Source: Jonesia quinghaiensis DSM 15701 (GTDB taxonomy: Bacteria > Actinomycetota > Actinomycetes > Actinomycetales > Cellulomonadaceae). From it: a stretch of 64,000 nt of DNA. The stretch covers positions 1 through 64,000 of the forward strand of contig NZ_AUHN01000009.1 in assembly GCF_000423205.1 (NCBI RefSeq), written 5' to 3'. The notes beneath the pieces are model-generated. The model searched no databases. It saw nothing but the letters and a program-made list of their open reading frames with translations, and had not been told where the DNA came from. The position numbers and the translations under genes were made by a program. Below, piece after piece: positions 26,722-35,208 of the stretch (positions within the stretch are counted from its first letter, which is position 1; every line of letters starts with the position of its first letter).

Positions 26722-26848
26722 GATTCCTCCACCAAAATGCCGACTAGGTCTTCGCCGAATCTACCCCTCGCTGTTATCGCCCGCCACAGTACGCGCACTG
26801 TATGGGGCAAGAGACGATGAGGTCACACCGTAGTGACGGCGTACCAGC

Positions 26849-26903
26849 ACACAATAATGGCTGGGCCACCACCTCATTGGTGGTGGCCCAGCCATTATTG
26901 TGT
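26849..26903 (-). terminator. Long perfect hairpin between the paralogous genes
   Basis: A perfect 25-bp stem (26849-26873 with 26879-26903) with the loop TCATT lies 45 bases past the stop of the shorter paralogue. It probably ends that transcript before the longer gene. No U-tract follows. Confidence 0.75.
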
Positions 26904-26947
26904 TTGCGTCTCTGGGAGATGATTACTCCACGAGGTTCCCTGCCGTG

Positions 26948-27523
26948 CTAGACAGTCGCGGAACCAGTTGTGTTACCAGCGGTCACAACGCTGGGCCCAC
27001 CGGAAAGCTTCACGAGGGAGAACCCAACGACGGAGAAGAGTACTCCGGTGCCCATAACCAGAACTGACACACCGAAAGCAACGACTGAGGTGAACAGTGA
27101 CGCACGCAGGAAGGATGCGTTCATGACGCTGGTGCGCTGCTTGGTCAGTTCCTCAAGTTCAGCTGCAGCTGCATCGTACTCTGGGTTTCCTTCAGTCATG
27201 TTCTGTGCAGCGAGCTCTTCAACCTTTGCCTGAGCTTCGCGTTGCAGGCCACCTAGTTCAGCGTAGGTGCGACCTTCGGTGCCTGCCAAAGCGTGCTTGT
27301 CGATGATGTCAGCCTGCGCGTAAGCGGTGAAGGGGCCAGCAACTGGCTTGTTAGCGAACATATCCGCGTCGCCTGCCACTGTGATGTTCTCGCTCTTGAG
27401 TGATGAGGCTACAACCCCGTACACGACGCCACCTGCTACGAGCATGACGAGCCCGAGGACAAGTGTGATGATGCCGAGAATCCGGACTGACTTGAACTGG
27501 TTGACCGTAACTGTGGTGGACAT
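26948..27523 (-). CDS. Two-TM membrane protein (short paralogue)
   Basis: A 191-residue protein with the same plan as the gene at 25666-26721 but no long tail. Helix 1 (about 14-38), an external loop with FTAYAQADIIDKHAL and TYAELG, a coiled-coil-like Glu/Ala/Lys segment (about 93-130), then VMNASFLRASLFTSVVAFG leading into helix 2 and a short Gly/Thr tail. The shared exact segment shows the two arose by duplication. ATG 27523 has GAGAG upstream. No known function; conserved in actinobacteria as an uncharacterised family as far as I recall. Confidence 0.72.
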   Translation of the reverse strand: MSTTVTVNQFKSVRILGIITLVLGLVMLVAGGVVYGVVASSLKSENITVAGDADMFANKPVAGPFTAYAQADIIDKHALAGTEGRTYAELGGLQREAQAKVEELAAQNMTEGNPEYDAAAAELEELTKQRTSVMNASFLRASLFTSVVAFGVSVLVMGTGVLFSVVGFSLVKLSGGPSVVTAGNTTGSATV

Positions 27524-27667
27524 GGTGTGTTCTCTCTTCTGTGAGTGGGAGTGCGGTGTCTAAGAACCAACAGTTCATTTATATCGGCCAACCCCGTGGA
27601 TAACGTGGGCACTTGTACCTAGTTTGCTGACTCTTTTTCTCCAAACATCCCCATCGCAACACACAAA

Positions 27668-27707
27668 ACGGGGCTGCGCATCTGGTGTCACCAATGCGCA
27701 GCCCCGT
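27668..27707 (-). terminator. Intrinsic terminator of guaA
   Basis: A 14-bp stem (27668-27681 with 27694-27707) with an inner TGGT/ACCA hairpin. On the minus strand it is followed by TTTTGTGT, one of the few U-tracts in the window. Confidence 0.85.
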
Positions 27708-27719
27708 ATTTGTCTCGTT

Positions 27720-29300
27720 TTATTCCCACTCAATGGTGCCTGGCGGCTTAGATGTCACATCCAAAACAACCCGGTTAACATCACGAACCTCGTTGGTGAT
27801 ACGCGTGGAAATAACCGACAACACCTCGTACGGAACACGCGACCAATCAGCTGTCATCGCATCTTCCGACGACACAGGACGCAACACGATGGGGTGTCCA
27901 TATGTACGCCCATCACCCTGAACGCCCACTGATCGAACATCAGCAAGCAACACAACAGGGCATTGCCAAATGTCACGGTCGAGCCCGGCGCGGGTCAACT
28001 CAGCACGGGCAATAGCATCAGCGGCGCGCAAAATCTCCAACCGGTCAGCCGTAACCTCACCAATGATGCGGATACCCAAACCTGGCCCTGGGAAAGGTTG
28101 ACGCCACACGATCTGCTCAGGAACATCCAACTCCAAGCCCACCGCACGAACTTCATCCTTAAAGAGCGTACGCAACGGTTCAATCAGCTTGAACTGCAGG
28201 TCATCCGGAAGCCCACCAACGTTGTGGTGCGATTTAATGTTCGCCGCACCCTCACCGCCACCAGACTCCACAACATCGGGGTACAAAGTGCCCTGAACAA
28301 GCCACTTCACATCACCATCGCTGTCCCCAGCCTCTGCAACGATCTCGCGGGCAGCGCCCTCAAAGGCCCGGATAAACTCGCGGCCAATGATTTTTCGTTT
28401 TGTTTCTGGGTCAGTCACCCCAGCCAACGCAGTGAGGAACTGCTCACGAGCATCAACAACCTTCAACTGCACACCAGTCGACGCGACAAAATCAACCTCG
28501 ACCTGTTCAGCCTCGCCCTCACGCAACAACCCATGATCAACAAACACACAGGTCAGTTGGTTACCAATCGCGCGATGCACCAGTGCAGCAGCTACTGAAG
28601 AATCAACACCACCCGACAAACCACAAATCACCTGGTCGGTGCCGACCTGATCACGAATCAGATCAATTTGGGAAGACACAACGTTGTCTGCTGTCCACGT
28701 CGGTTCCAAACCAGCACCGTGATACAAAAAGTTCTCAAGCGCAGCTTGACCAAACTGTGAGTGCTTAACCTCTGGGTGCCACTGCATACCAAACAACCGG
28801 CGCTGCACATTCTCAAACGCGGCAACAGGCGAACCTGGAGACGTTGCAAGAACCTCAAACCCCTGCGGTGCACCGTGAACTGCGTCGCCGTGAGACATCC
28901 ACGTGATTTGAGAAGCGTCGGACCCCTTCAGCAAGACGCCTGCCTCGCAGACATCAACAGAAGTACCGCCATATTCACGCACACCAGTTTGTGCCACAGA
29001 GCCACCGAGGGCAGCAGCCATCACTTGGAAGCCGTAGCAGATACCCATCACCGGAACGCCCTGGTCAAAAAGAGCGGGGTCAATGCCAGGAGCGCCTGGC
29101 TCATACACACTTGAGGGGCCACCAGACAAAATGATGGCAGCAGGGCGCTTTTCCATCATCTTTGCCACAGGCATGGAGTGAGGAACGATTTCGGAGTACA
29201 CCTTCGCTTCACGAACCCGGCGGGCAATGAGTTGGGCGTACTGGGCTCCGAAATCAACAACAAGGACAGGATTATCGGTCGAGCCAGGAGTTTGCGTCAC
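27720..29300 (-). CDS. guaA: GMP synthase (glutamine-hydrolysing)
   Basis: Converts XMP to GMP using glutamine and ATP. It has 526 residues: N-terminal class I amidotransferase with the nucleophile Cys in [11 protein letters not shown] and the His/Glu pair in [10 protein letters not shown], then the ATP-pyrophosphatase domain with GLSGGVDSS, and the C-terminal dimerisation domain ending KPPGTIEWE. It lies 30 bases downstream of a secreted-protein gene and a DUF3817 gene on the same strand, and ends at a strong terminator. guaB and guaB3 lie 9-16 kb away on the same strand. Confidence 0.97.
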   Translation of the reverse strand: MTQTPGSTDNPVLVVDFGAQYAQLIARRVREAKVYSEIVPHSMPVAKMMEKRPAAIILSGGPSSVYEPGAPGIDPALFDQGVPVMGICYGFQVMAAALGGSVAQTGVREYGGTSVDVCEAGVLLKGSDASQITWMSHGDAVHGAPQGFEVLATSPGSPVAAFENVQRRLFGMQWHPEVKHSQFGQAALENFLYHGAGLEPTWTADNVVSSQIDLIRDQVGTDQVICGLSGGVDSSVAAALVHRAIGNQLTCVFVDHGLLREGEAEQVEVDFVASTGVQLKVVDAREQFLTALAGVTDPETKRKIIGREFIRAFEGAAREIVAEAGDSDGDVKWLVQGTLYPDVVESGGGEGAANIKSHHNVGGLPDDLQFKLIEPLRTLFKDEVRAVGLELDVPEQIVWRQPFPGPGLGIRIIGEVTADRLEILRAADAIARAELTRAGLDRDIWQCPVVLLADVRSVGVQGDGRTYGHPIVLRPVSSEDAMTADWSRVPYEVLSVISTRITNEVRDVNRVVLDVTSKPPGTIEWE

Positions 29301-29330
29301 TCCACTATGGTACTTGGGGATGCCAGAAAC

Positions 29331-29933
29331 TCAGCATTGGTATCCGCCATCTAAGAGCCCCGCATCAATCTCAAAAGGATTGGCACACGGGTCACTGCCG
29401 CCCCTTGCGTAAGCAAGTGGCATCGTGGCCCCATAGCGCAACCATTGCACAGCATGACGGGCCTCGTGGTTGATCAAGTTACGGTTAGAGCGCACATCAT
29501 CTAATGGGGTTGGTGTAAGAAACGTCAACCCATACGTCGTCCCGCCACGAGCACTCAACAACCCGTCATAGGGTGAACATACCCACAGTTGCGACATCAC
29601 AAGGGTGTCATCGGTTACCGGGACCTGTTCGCAACGGGCACCTTGAGCTTGGGCGCTGGCACGCGCATCGTTGCCTGTTCTTAATGCGAACGTCAGGTGT
29701 CCGGCACGGCAGCGTAGCTGACTCGATGAGGAGCCAATGTCGTGCAGAGACGCGAAGATGCCGGTGCCGTTTTGCCCAGCAGGTGCGCTCTGACAGGGCA
29801 CTGGGGGAAGTTCCAGCTGCACGTGGGGTGTTGGGGAACTCACTGCGCTAGCGCCCGGCATGAGGCACAGCAGCAGGGCAGACATGGCGCTGTGTTTTGC
29901 TCTGCGTGGGAGATCGCGCGCAGTGGATCTCAT
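29331..29933 (-). CDS. Secreted cysteine-rich protein with HEXXH motif, unrecognised
   Basis: A 200-residue protein with an N-terminal signal peptide (about 1-31: basic start, hydrophobic core, ASA site). The mature part has six Cys, including the final residue, consistent with three disulfides. HEARH at 156-160 is the zinc-binding pattern of gluzincin metallopeptidases, and NPFEIDAG places a Glu at 188 where a third ligand could be. The ATG at 29933 directly follows the DUF3817 stop (TAAATG), and guaA follows 30 bases on. I know of no family name. A small extracytoplasmic protease, or an inactive relative, is inferred from the motif only. Confidence 0.65.
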   Translation of the reverse strand: MRSTARDLPRRAKHSAMSALLLCLMPGASAVSSPTPHVQLELPPVPCQSAPAGQNGTGIFASLHDIGSSSSQLRCRAGHLTFALRTGNDARASAQAQGARCEQVPVTDDTLVMSQLWVCSPYDGLLSARGGTTYGLTFLTPTPLDDVRSNRNLINHEARHAVQWLRYGATMPLAYARGGSDPCANPFEIDAGLLDGGYQC

Positions 29934-30329
29934 TTAGCCAGCTGGTGGGGTGTGGAGTAGTTCTCGTGCTGCTGCAATGCGCGCGTGCGCGTCCCGGGTG
30001 ACCCGTTTTTCAACAACAAACGACATCACGGGTACAACCCCGCCAAGCACCATGACGACGAGGCGCCCGACGTCCCAGCGCATTTTGATCCACGTGTCCA
30101 TCACCGTGATGAGATAGACCACATAAATCCATCCGTGAGCGAACGGAATCCACGCGATGTAAGGCTTGAGGTGATGGGCTTGCAAGAGGTAAATAATGAC
30201 CATCTCGACGCAGAGAAGCAAAAGCATCACCCCAGTGATGTACGCCATCACTTGGTACCGCTTCAGAGCCGCCGACGCAGCAAGGATGATTTTTTCTTGG
30301 CGTGGATCGCCGGTTGTTGACTGCGTCAT
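29934..30329 (-). CDS. DUF3817 membrane protein
   Basis: A 131-residue protein with three membrane helices: about 30-50, 58-80 (FAHGWIYVVYLITVMD, the conserved HGW of DUF3817) and 88-106, and a cytoplasmic basic C-terminus. The family is commonly found beside guaA in Actinobacteria, as here, but its role is not known to me. It is the first gene of the DUF3817-secreted protein-guaA run. Confidence 0.85.
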   Translation of the reverse strand: MTQSTTGDPRQEKIILAASAALKRYQVMAYITGVMLLLLCVEMVIIYLLQAHHLKPYIAWIPFAHGWIYVVYLITVMDTWIKMRWDVGRLVVMVLGGVVPVMSFVVEKRVTRDAHARIAAARELLHTPPAG

Positions 30330-30433
30330 GCTGCCTTCCGCGCGTGATCAGGAAAAGTAAGGTCACAAGGGGCCCTGCGTCAGGGGGAAAATACCTCGCC
30401 CCGTGTCACCCCCACACTCTAATGTACTGAACT

Positions 30434-32185
30434 GTGTGGACATTACCTGAGGCACATCCTCAACCCCAGCATCTCTCTACGCCGTGGCGATACCTCATCT
30501 GGCTAGCCAAGCGCCAACCAGGGGTACTGACCATCGCACTGCTGTGCGGCATTATCACTTTTGTGGCGCAAGCAGTCACCCCCTACGCCGGCGGCCGCGC
30601 CATTGACTCCGGCTTAAACCTAGGGGTCACCTCAGACATCCTGCTATGGGCAGGGGCAATGTTCGCAGCCACCCTGATCCAAGTAGTCTTCGGGGCAATA
30701 GGCCACCGATATGACACATACTCGTGGATCCGCGCAGCTCTGACAACCTCCCAGTTGTTGGGGAAGAAAGTTTCCCACAGTGGTGACGCAATCCGCGAAG
30801 AACTACCAACCGGTGAAGTAGTTGCATCTGTAGCGACAGATGCTCACCGCATCGGTGATCTCTACTTCCAAGCAGCCCAGTTCGTCGGGTCCATGGCCGC
30901 CTATGTGGTGGTAGGAGCCGTCATGCTCAGCACGTCCCCCCGACTGGGACTCATCATCGCCCTAGGTCTACCTGCCGTCGCTCTCGTTTTAGCGTTCCTC
31001 GTTAAGCCCTTACAAAAACGACAGGAACAACAGCGTGAAGTAACGGGACGACTGACCTCCTTGGGGTCAGATACCGTCTCCGGGTTGCGGATCTTGCGAG
31101 GAATCGGCGGTGAGTCAGTTTTCACGGGGCAGTACCGAAAGCAGTCACAAACTGTTCGTCAGGCAGGAAACCGAGTTGCCTCACTGCAGTCCACAATGGA
31201 TGGGCTCCAAGTACTCCTTCCTGGAATCTTTGTCGCCATCGTGTTGTGGGTAGGGGCAACTGAGGCCGTAAAAGGCAACATTACTGCTGGTCAACTCGTC
31301 ACGTTCTACGGCTATGCCACGTTCCTGACACGCCCCATGCATCACCTCATCATGGCCGTACAAGTCGCAACTCGGTCGCAAGTTGGGGCAAGTAAAGTTC
31401 TCAAGGTCCTGCGGGTGACACACAATGTTCGAGACACCGGGACGCGCACCCACATCGACGACAACGCCGTGTTCCTCGACCACACCTCCAGGGTATCTTT
31501 GCATCCTGGAAAATTGACCGCGGTTGTGTGTGAAGACCCCGACGTCAGCGCACAGATCTTGACTCGTATGGCACGTCTCAACGATGACACCGATGCCAAC
31601 CATCTGGTGACTCTCGCCGATACCCCCGTACAAGAATTCACCAAGGCAACGTTGCGTGACGCAGTTGTATTAGGTGACCCGCACGCACACATTTTCGCAG
31701 GAACCTTGAGGGAAACTCTGCGAGGAAAGCACGAGCGTAACGATGCTGACATCCACGCCGCGATTGTCTCCGCAGCCTGTGAAGACGTGCTTGAATCTGT
31801 TCCCGACGGCTTAGAATCACCCCTGCCAGAAAAGGGGCGGTCATTGTCTGGGGGCCAACGCCAACGTGTAGCCCTCGCTCGGGCGCTTCTGACCCGTGCA
31901 CCGCGTTTATTGCTCATCGAACCAACCTCAGCAGTCGATGCGCACACTGAAGCACGGATCGCTGCGCGCCTAGCAGATGCTCGCGGTGGGCGAGCTACCC
32001 TCCTGACAACAGCCAGCCCGTTGTTGCTGGACTTCATGGACATCATCCATGTGGTGGATCAACAGGGTCAGGTCATTCGCAGCGGTTCTCACCATGACCT
32101 CATGACAGCCACTGATGACGGCGCCCGTTCCTACCAACGCACAGTTCACCGTGAGCTCGACTCCCCCGTTACGGACCAGGTATGA
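30434..32185 (+). CDS. ABC exporter half with degenerate nucleotide-binding site
   Basis: A fused membrane/ATPase half-transporter, 583 residues, with six membrane helices (about 20-310). In its ATPase domain the Walker A position reads GKLTAVVCEDPDVSAQI with no GKS/T. Walker B ends LLLIEP instead of LLLDEP, and the switch His is Ala (TTASP). The signature LSGGQRQR is intact. It therefore supplies the signature to the partner's ATP site but cannot hydrolyse ATP itself. The start is GTG 30434 without a clear ribosome binding site; TAATGT (30420-30425) 8 bases upstream would suit leaderless transcription. It overlaps the partner gene by 4 bases. Substrate unknown. Confidence 0.9.
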   Translation: MWTLPEAHPQPQHLSTPWRYLIWLAKRQPGVLTIALLCGIITFVAQAVTPYAGGRAIDSGLNLGVTSDILLWAGAMFAATLIQVVFGAIGHRYDTYSWIRAALTTSQLLGKKVSHSGDAIREELPTGEVVASVATDAHRIGDLYFQAAQFVGSMAAYVVVGAVMLSTSPRLGLIIALGLPAVALVLAFLVKPLQKRQEQQREVTGRLTSLGSDTVSGLRILRGIGGESVFTGQYRKQSQTVRQAGNRVASLQSTMDGLQVLLPGIFVAIVLWVGATEAVKGNITAGQLVTFYGYATFLTRPMHHLIMAVQVATRSQVGASKVLKVLRVTHNVRDTGTRTHIDDNAVFLDHTSRVSLHPGKLTAVVCEDPDVSAQILTRMARLNDDTDANHLVTLADTPVQEFTKATLRDAVVLGDPHAHIFAGTLRETLRGKHERNDADIHAAIVSAACEDVLESVPDGLESPLPEKGRSLSGGQRQRVALARALLTRAPRLLLIEPTSAVDAHTEARIAARLADARGGRATLLTTASPLLLDFMDIIHVVDQQGQVIRSGSHHDLMTATDDGARSYQRTVHRELDSPVTDQV

Positions 32186-33936
32186 CACACACAGAAACCT
32201 CCCCGCTACTGCCCGTCGCGACCGGCCCACAAGTTCGTCAATACTCGGCAACGTTGGTACGCAACAACAAAAAGCCCTTGATCGGTGTGGTGGTGCTGCA
32301 AGCGTGCGGCGTTATCGCCGGGCTTGTCGGACCATTCATTGTGGGACGCCTCGTTGACGGAGTCTCATCCGGAACCACAACAACGTTCGTTAATACCGCT
32401 GTCATTGTTTTGTTGTGCGCGGTCATAGTGCAGGCTGTTTTTGTGCGCATGGCGCGGGGACGAGCCATGATCCTTGGTGAGAAAGTGTTCGCTGATCTAC
32501 GCGAAGACTTCCTGGACACAGTCACTGCTCTACCCCTGTCCATTGTGGAACGCTCCGGAACTGGAGACCTCGTTTCGCGAACCACCCACGACATCAACCG
32601 CGTCCAACACACTGTCCGATTTGGTGTGCCACAAATTCTGGTGTCTGTGGCAACAGTTGTGATCACCTTGGTTGCCGCCCTTATTGTTTCCCCCCTGGTG
32701 GCCTTAGGGATCTTTATTGGGCTGCCGCTCCTGATCGCAGTTGCACGCTGGTACCTCAAACGGGCAACAGCCGGGTATCTAGCCGAGTCTAAGGCTTACG
32801 CCACAATGTACGCCGACATCACCGAAACGGTTGATGGTGCGCACACCGTAGAGACGCTGGGTTTGGAAAAGCAACGCCAGCACCTCATCGAATCCGACAT
32901 CGCAGGTGCACTGGCAGCAGAGCGTAAAACAGTCAACTTGCGTACTGTTTTGATTCCCGGAATGGATTTCGCCTTTGGTATTGGGCCCGTGGCTGTCCTC
33001 ATCTGGGGCGCGTTCCTTGCCTCCCAAGGACACGCCACTGTCGGCACTGTCACCACTGTCTTGCTGTATTCATTCCAGATCATCGGCCCCATCTGGGACC
33101 TCGTGTTCTGGCTCGATGAAACCCAAGTTGCTGCGACCTCTATGGCCCGCATCATTGGTGTCAGCCATGTGGAGAACGACCGCGAAGCCACCGGAGAAGA
33201 ACCAGCACACGAACGGGTAAGCGCCACAGACATCCACTACGCCTACCGCGCTGGCCACAACGTGTTGCATGGCATCACTCTCGACCTTGTCCCTGGCGAA
33301 CGACTCGCAGTTGTGGGGCCGTCTGGGGCAGGAAAATCAACCCTTGGGCGGATGCTCGCGGGCATCCACCCACCCACCAGCGGTCGGGCCACAGTGGGAG
33401 ACGTGTCACTGGTCAATTTGCCAGTCGAGGACCTTCGCGGGCACGTGGCGCTAGTAACCCAAGAGCACCATGTGTTCGTGGGGACGCTGGCACACAATGT
33501 GCGCCTCGCGAACCCAGAAGCCAGTGATGACGATGTTGTTCGGGCATTGCGCGCTGTGGGGGCGTGGGAATGGGTTGAGAAACTGCCTGAGGGCCTCGAC
33601 ACTGAGGTGGGCTCGGGTGGTCACGCCCTCACCCCTGCTGGGGCACAGCAAGTTGCTCTGGCTCGGCTAGTTATTCTTGACCCGCACACCTTGATATTGG
33701 ATGAAGCGACCAGTTTGTTGGACCCTCGGGCAGCGCGCACCCTTGAACATTCACTGGGTGCAGTCTTGGAGGGGCGCACAGTTATTGCTATTGCCCACCG
33801 CTTACACACTGCACACGATGCAGACCGTGTTGCAGTGGTTGATGGCGGCATGATCACTGAGATTGGAACACACGATGAACTGGTAGCCCGCGAAGGGGCT
33901 TACGCCAAACTTTGGCATTCCTGGCAGCAAAGTTAA
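32182..33936 (+). CDS. ABC exporter half with active ATPase site and altered signature
   Basis: The partner half-transporter, 584 residues, six membrane helices then an ATPase domain. Walker A GPSGAGKST, Walker B LILDEATS and the switch His in AIAHRLH are canonical. Its signature is replaced by LTPAGAQQ. Together with the degenerate upstream subunit this gives one working and one dead ATP site, the standard plan of asymmetric heterodimeric exporters. It starts at ATG 32182 in an ATGA overlap, and its end overlaps the convergent SURF1 gene by 4 bases. Substrate unknown; multidrug, lipid or peptide export are all possible. Confidence 0.93.
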   Translation: MTHTETSPLLPVATGPQVRQYSATLVRNNKKPLIGVVVLQACGVIAGLVGPFIVGRLVDGVSSGTTTTFVNTAVIVLLCAVIVQAVFVRMARGRAMILGEKVFADLREDFLDTVTALPLSIVERSGTGDLVSRTTHDINRVQHTVRFGVPQILVSVATVVITLVAALIVSPLVALGIFIGLPLLIAVARWYLKRATAGYLAESKAYATMYADITETVDGAHTVETLGLEKQRQHLIESDIAGALAAERKTVNLRTVLIPGMDFAFGIGPVAVLIWGAFLASQGHATVGTVTTVLLYSFQIIGPIWDLVFWLDETQVAATSMARIIGVSHVENDREATGEEPAHERVSATDIHYAYRAGHNVLHGITLDLVPGERLAVVGPSGAGKSTLGRMLAGIHPPTSGRATVGDVSLVNLPVEDLRGHVALVTQEHHVFVGTLAHNVRLANPEASDDDVVRALRAVGAWEWVEKLPEGLDTEVGSGGHALTPAGAQQVALARLVILDPHTLILDEATSLLDPRAARTLEHSLGAVLEGRTVIAIAHRLHTAHDADRVAVVDGGMITEIGTHDELVAREGAYAKLWHSWQQS

Positions 33937-34835
33937 CTGCGTTCGGATCTGCCGTGATCAACGAGATCAAATGGGTTCGCAGGCTGGTCCGGAGCCTCAC
34001 CAACCAGCACGTCACGGGCGCTGTCACGCACCAACCGTAGCCACAACGCGACAGCAAACAGACCAAAAACCCACCACTGCAAAGCGTAGAAGAAGTTTTT
34101 CATATTCACCCCGTCGCCGCCCTCAATGGTGGGGCGCGGCAGAAGGGTGATGTCCTGCGGTTGGGTCGGATTGCTCTGGGACACCACCAAGTAGCCTCCA
34201 TAACTGGGAGCCTGCCAGGTGTTTGCGAGCGCACCTGTGGAGATGGAGGAGACCTGCCCGGCAGGAAGGTCAACGCTGAGCATTGCTTCAGATGCTTGGA
34301 GCCACCCGATGAGTTCAACGGGCGCGTCTGGTGGTGCGAGAGTGTCACGCCACTGTTCAACAACGGCGCCGTTGTCATCTAACGCAGAGTAAGGGACCCA
34401 TCCGCGAACGACGGCGAGTACTGGTGGCGCTGATAGGTCAGCCCAGTTTTGGCCATTGCTGCCGTCGTCAGTGACACGCAGGCCATCAACAACGAGGTAG
34501 CCCTGTTCCTCGCCTGCGCTACGCCCTGGCACAAATACTTGGAAGGGCGCCTCGTAGCTTCCGGTGACAGTGACTCGGCGCCCCACGTTGTCTCCCCCAA
34601 AGGTTTGTTGGGGTTGAAGGACTTCGCCAAGTGGCCGGGGGGTGGCATCTGCTTGTTCTGCAGCTTCGTGTTCTGCTGAAAGTCGGGCGCGTTCGTAGGC
34701 TCTGTCGAGTTGCCATACGCCGAGCCGTGCGCAGACGGCCGCTATGGCTAGGAAAACGACAAGCAGGACGATGCTGCGCGGTCTTACCGCTTCACGGAGT
34801 AGTGCAGCGCCTGGGCGCGACGATTGAGCAGACAC
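33933..34835 (-). CDS. SURF1 family protein, cytochrome c oxidase assembly
   Basis: A 300-residue membrane protein with the SURF1 layout: one membrane helix near the N-terminus (about 20-42, then GVWQLDRAYER), a large extracytoplasmic domain, and a second helix near the C-terminus (about 250-272, FFYALQWWVFGLFAVALWL). It is thought to help insert heme a into oxidase subunit I. The ending is a hydrophilic tail of about 25 residues. It converges on the exporter operon with a 4-base overlap. No oxidase subunits are in the window. Confidence 0.88.
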   Translation of the reverse strand: MSAQSSRPGAALLREAVRPRSIVLLVVFLAIAAVCARLGVWQLDRAYERARLSAEHEAAEQADATPRPLGEVLQPQQTFGGDNVGRRVTVTGSYEAPFQVFVPGRSAGEEQGYLVVDGLRVTDDGSNGQNWADLSAPPVLAVVRGWVPYSALDDNGAVVEQWRDTLAPPDAPVELIGWLQASEAMLSVDLPAGQVSSISTGALANTWQAPSYGGYLVVSQSNPTQPQDITLLPRPTIEGGDGVNMKNFFYALQWWVFGLFAVALWLRLVRDSARDVLVGEAPDQPANPFDLVDHGRSERS

Positions 34836-35208
34836 GCCGTTTAGCCTATCCCCTTCACCTGATGGAGACCTGAATCTTTTACCTGAGGAATACCTTCAGT
34901 GACGACGCGTGACAGATATCACCGAGCCTTTTGTGTGAGATTGAGTATTTTAGGATGTCAATAGTCCTTAAGACCTAGGCTTTTACGGCGTAGTGTACGA
35001 AAAGATGAAAGCGACGCCGGAGTCCATCAGCGCCGGCGGCGTCGCTACGCCTCGCCGTGCGCTGTTGATGTCCCTGGCGACATGACATGATGGAAAGAGT
35101 TGTCATGTCGTGCGTTGTGACGGCACGACCCATGCCGTCACAGAACCACGTCAACACTACACAGCGGCACGACAACCGGTATCGTGCCCAAGCCACGGAG
35201 GCGGATCA
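34836..35208. promoter_or_regulatory. Intergenic region with three consecutive inverted repeats before pta
   Basis: No gene is supported. Three perfect inverted repeats follow one another: GCGACGCCG/CGGCGTCGC (35011-35019 and 35037-35045), CGACATGACA/TGTCATGTCG (35078-35087 and 35101-35110, 13-bp spacer) and TGTGACGGCA/TGCCGTCACA (35116-35125 and 35133-35142, 7-bp spacer). They could be operators or RNA hairpins of the pta leader. A -10-like TAGGAT (34951-34956) and TAGGCT (34976-34981) lie upstream without convincing -35 partners. The pta ribosome binding site is at 35197-35201. Confidence 0.5.

Noticed and set aside
35116..35142. CRP/GlxR site (TGTGA...TCACA) before pta
   Set aside because: The half-sites are separated by 17 bases rather than the 6 required, so it is listed only as an inverted repeat.
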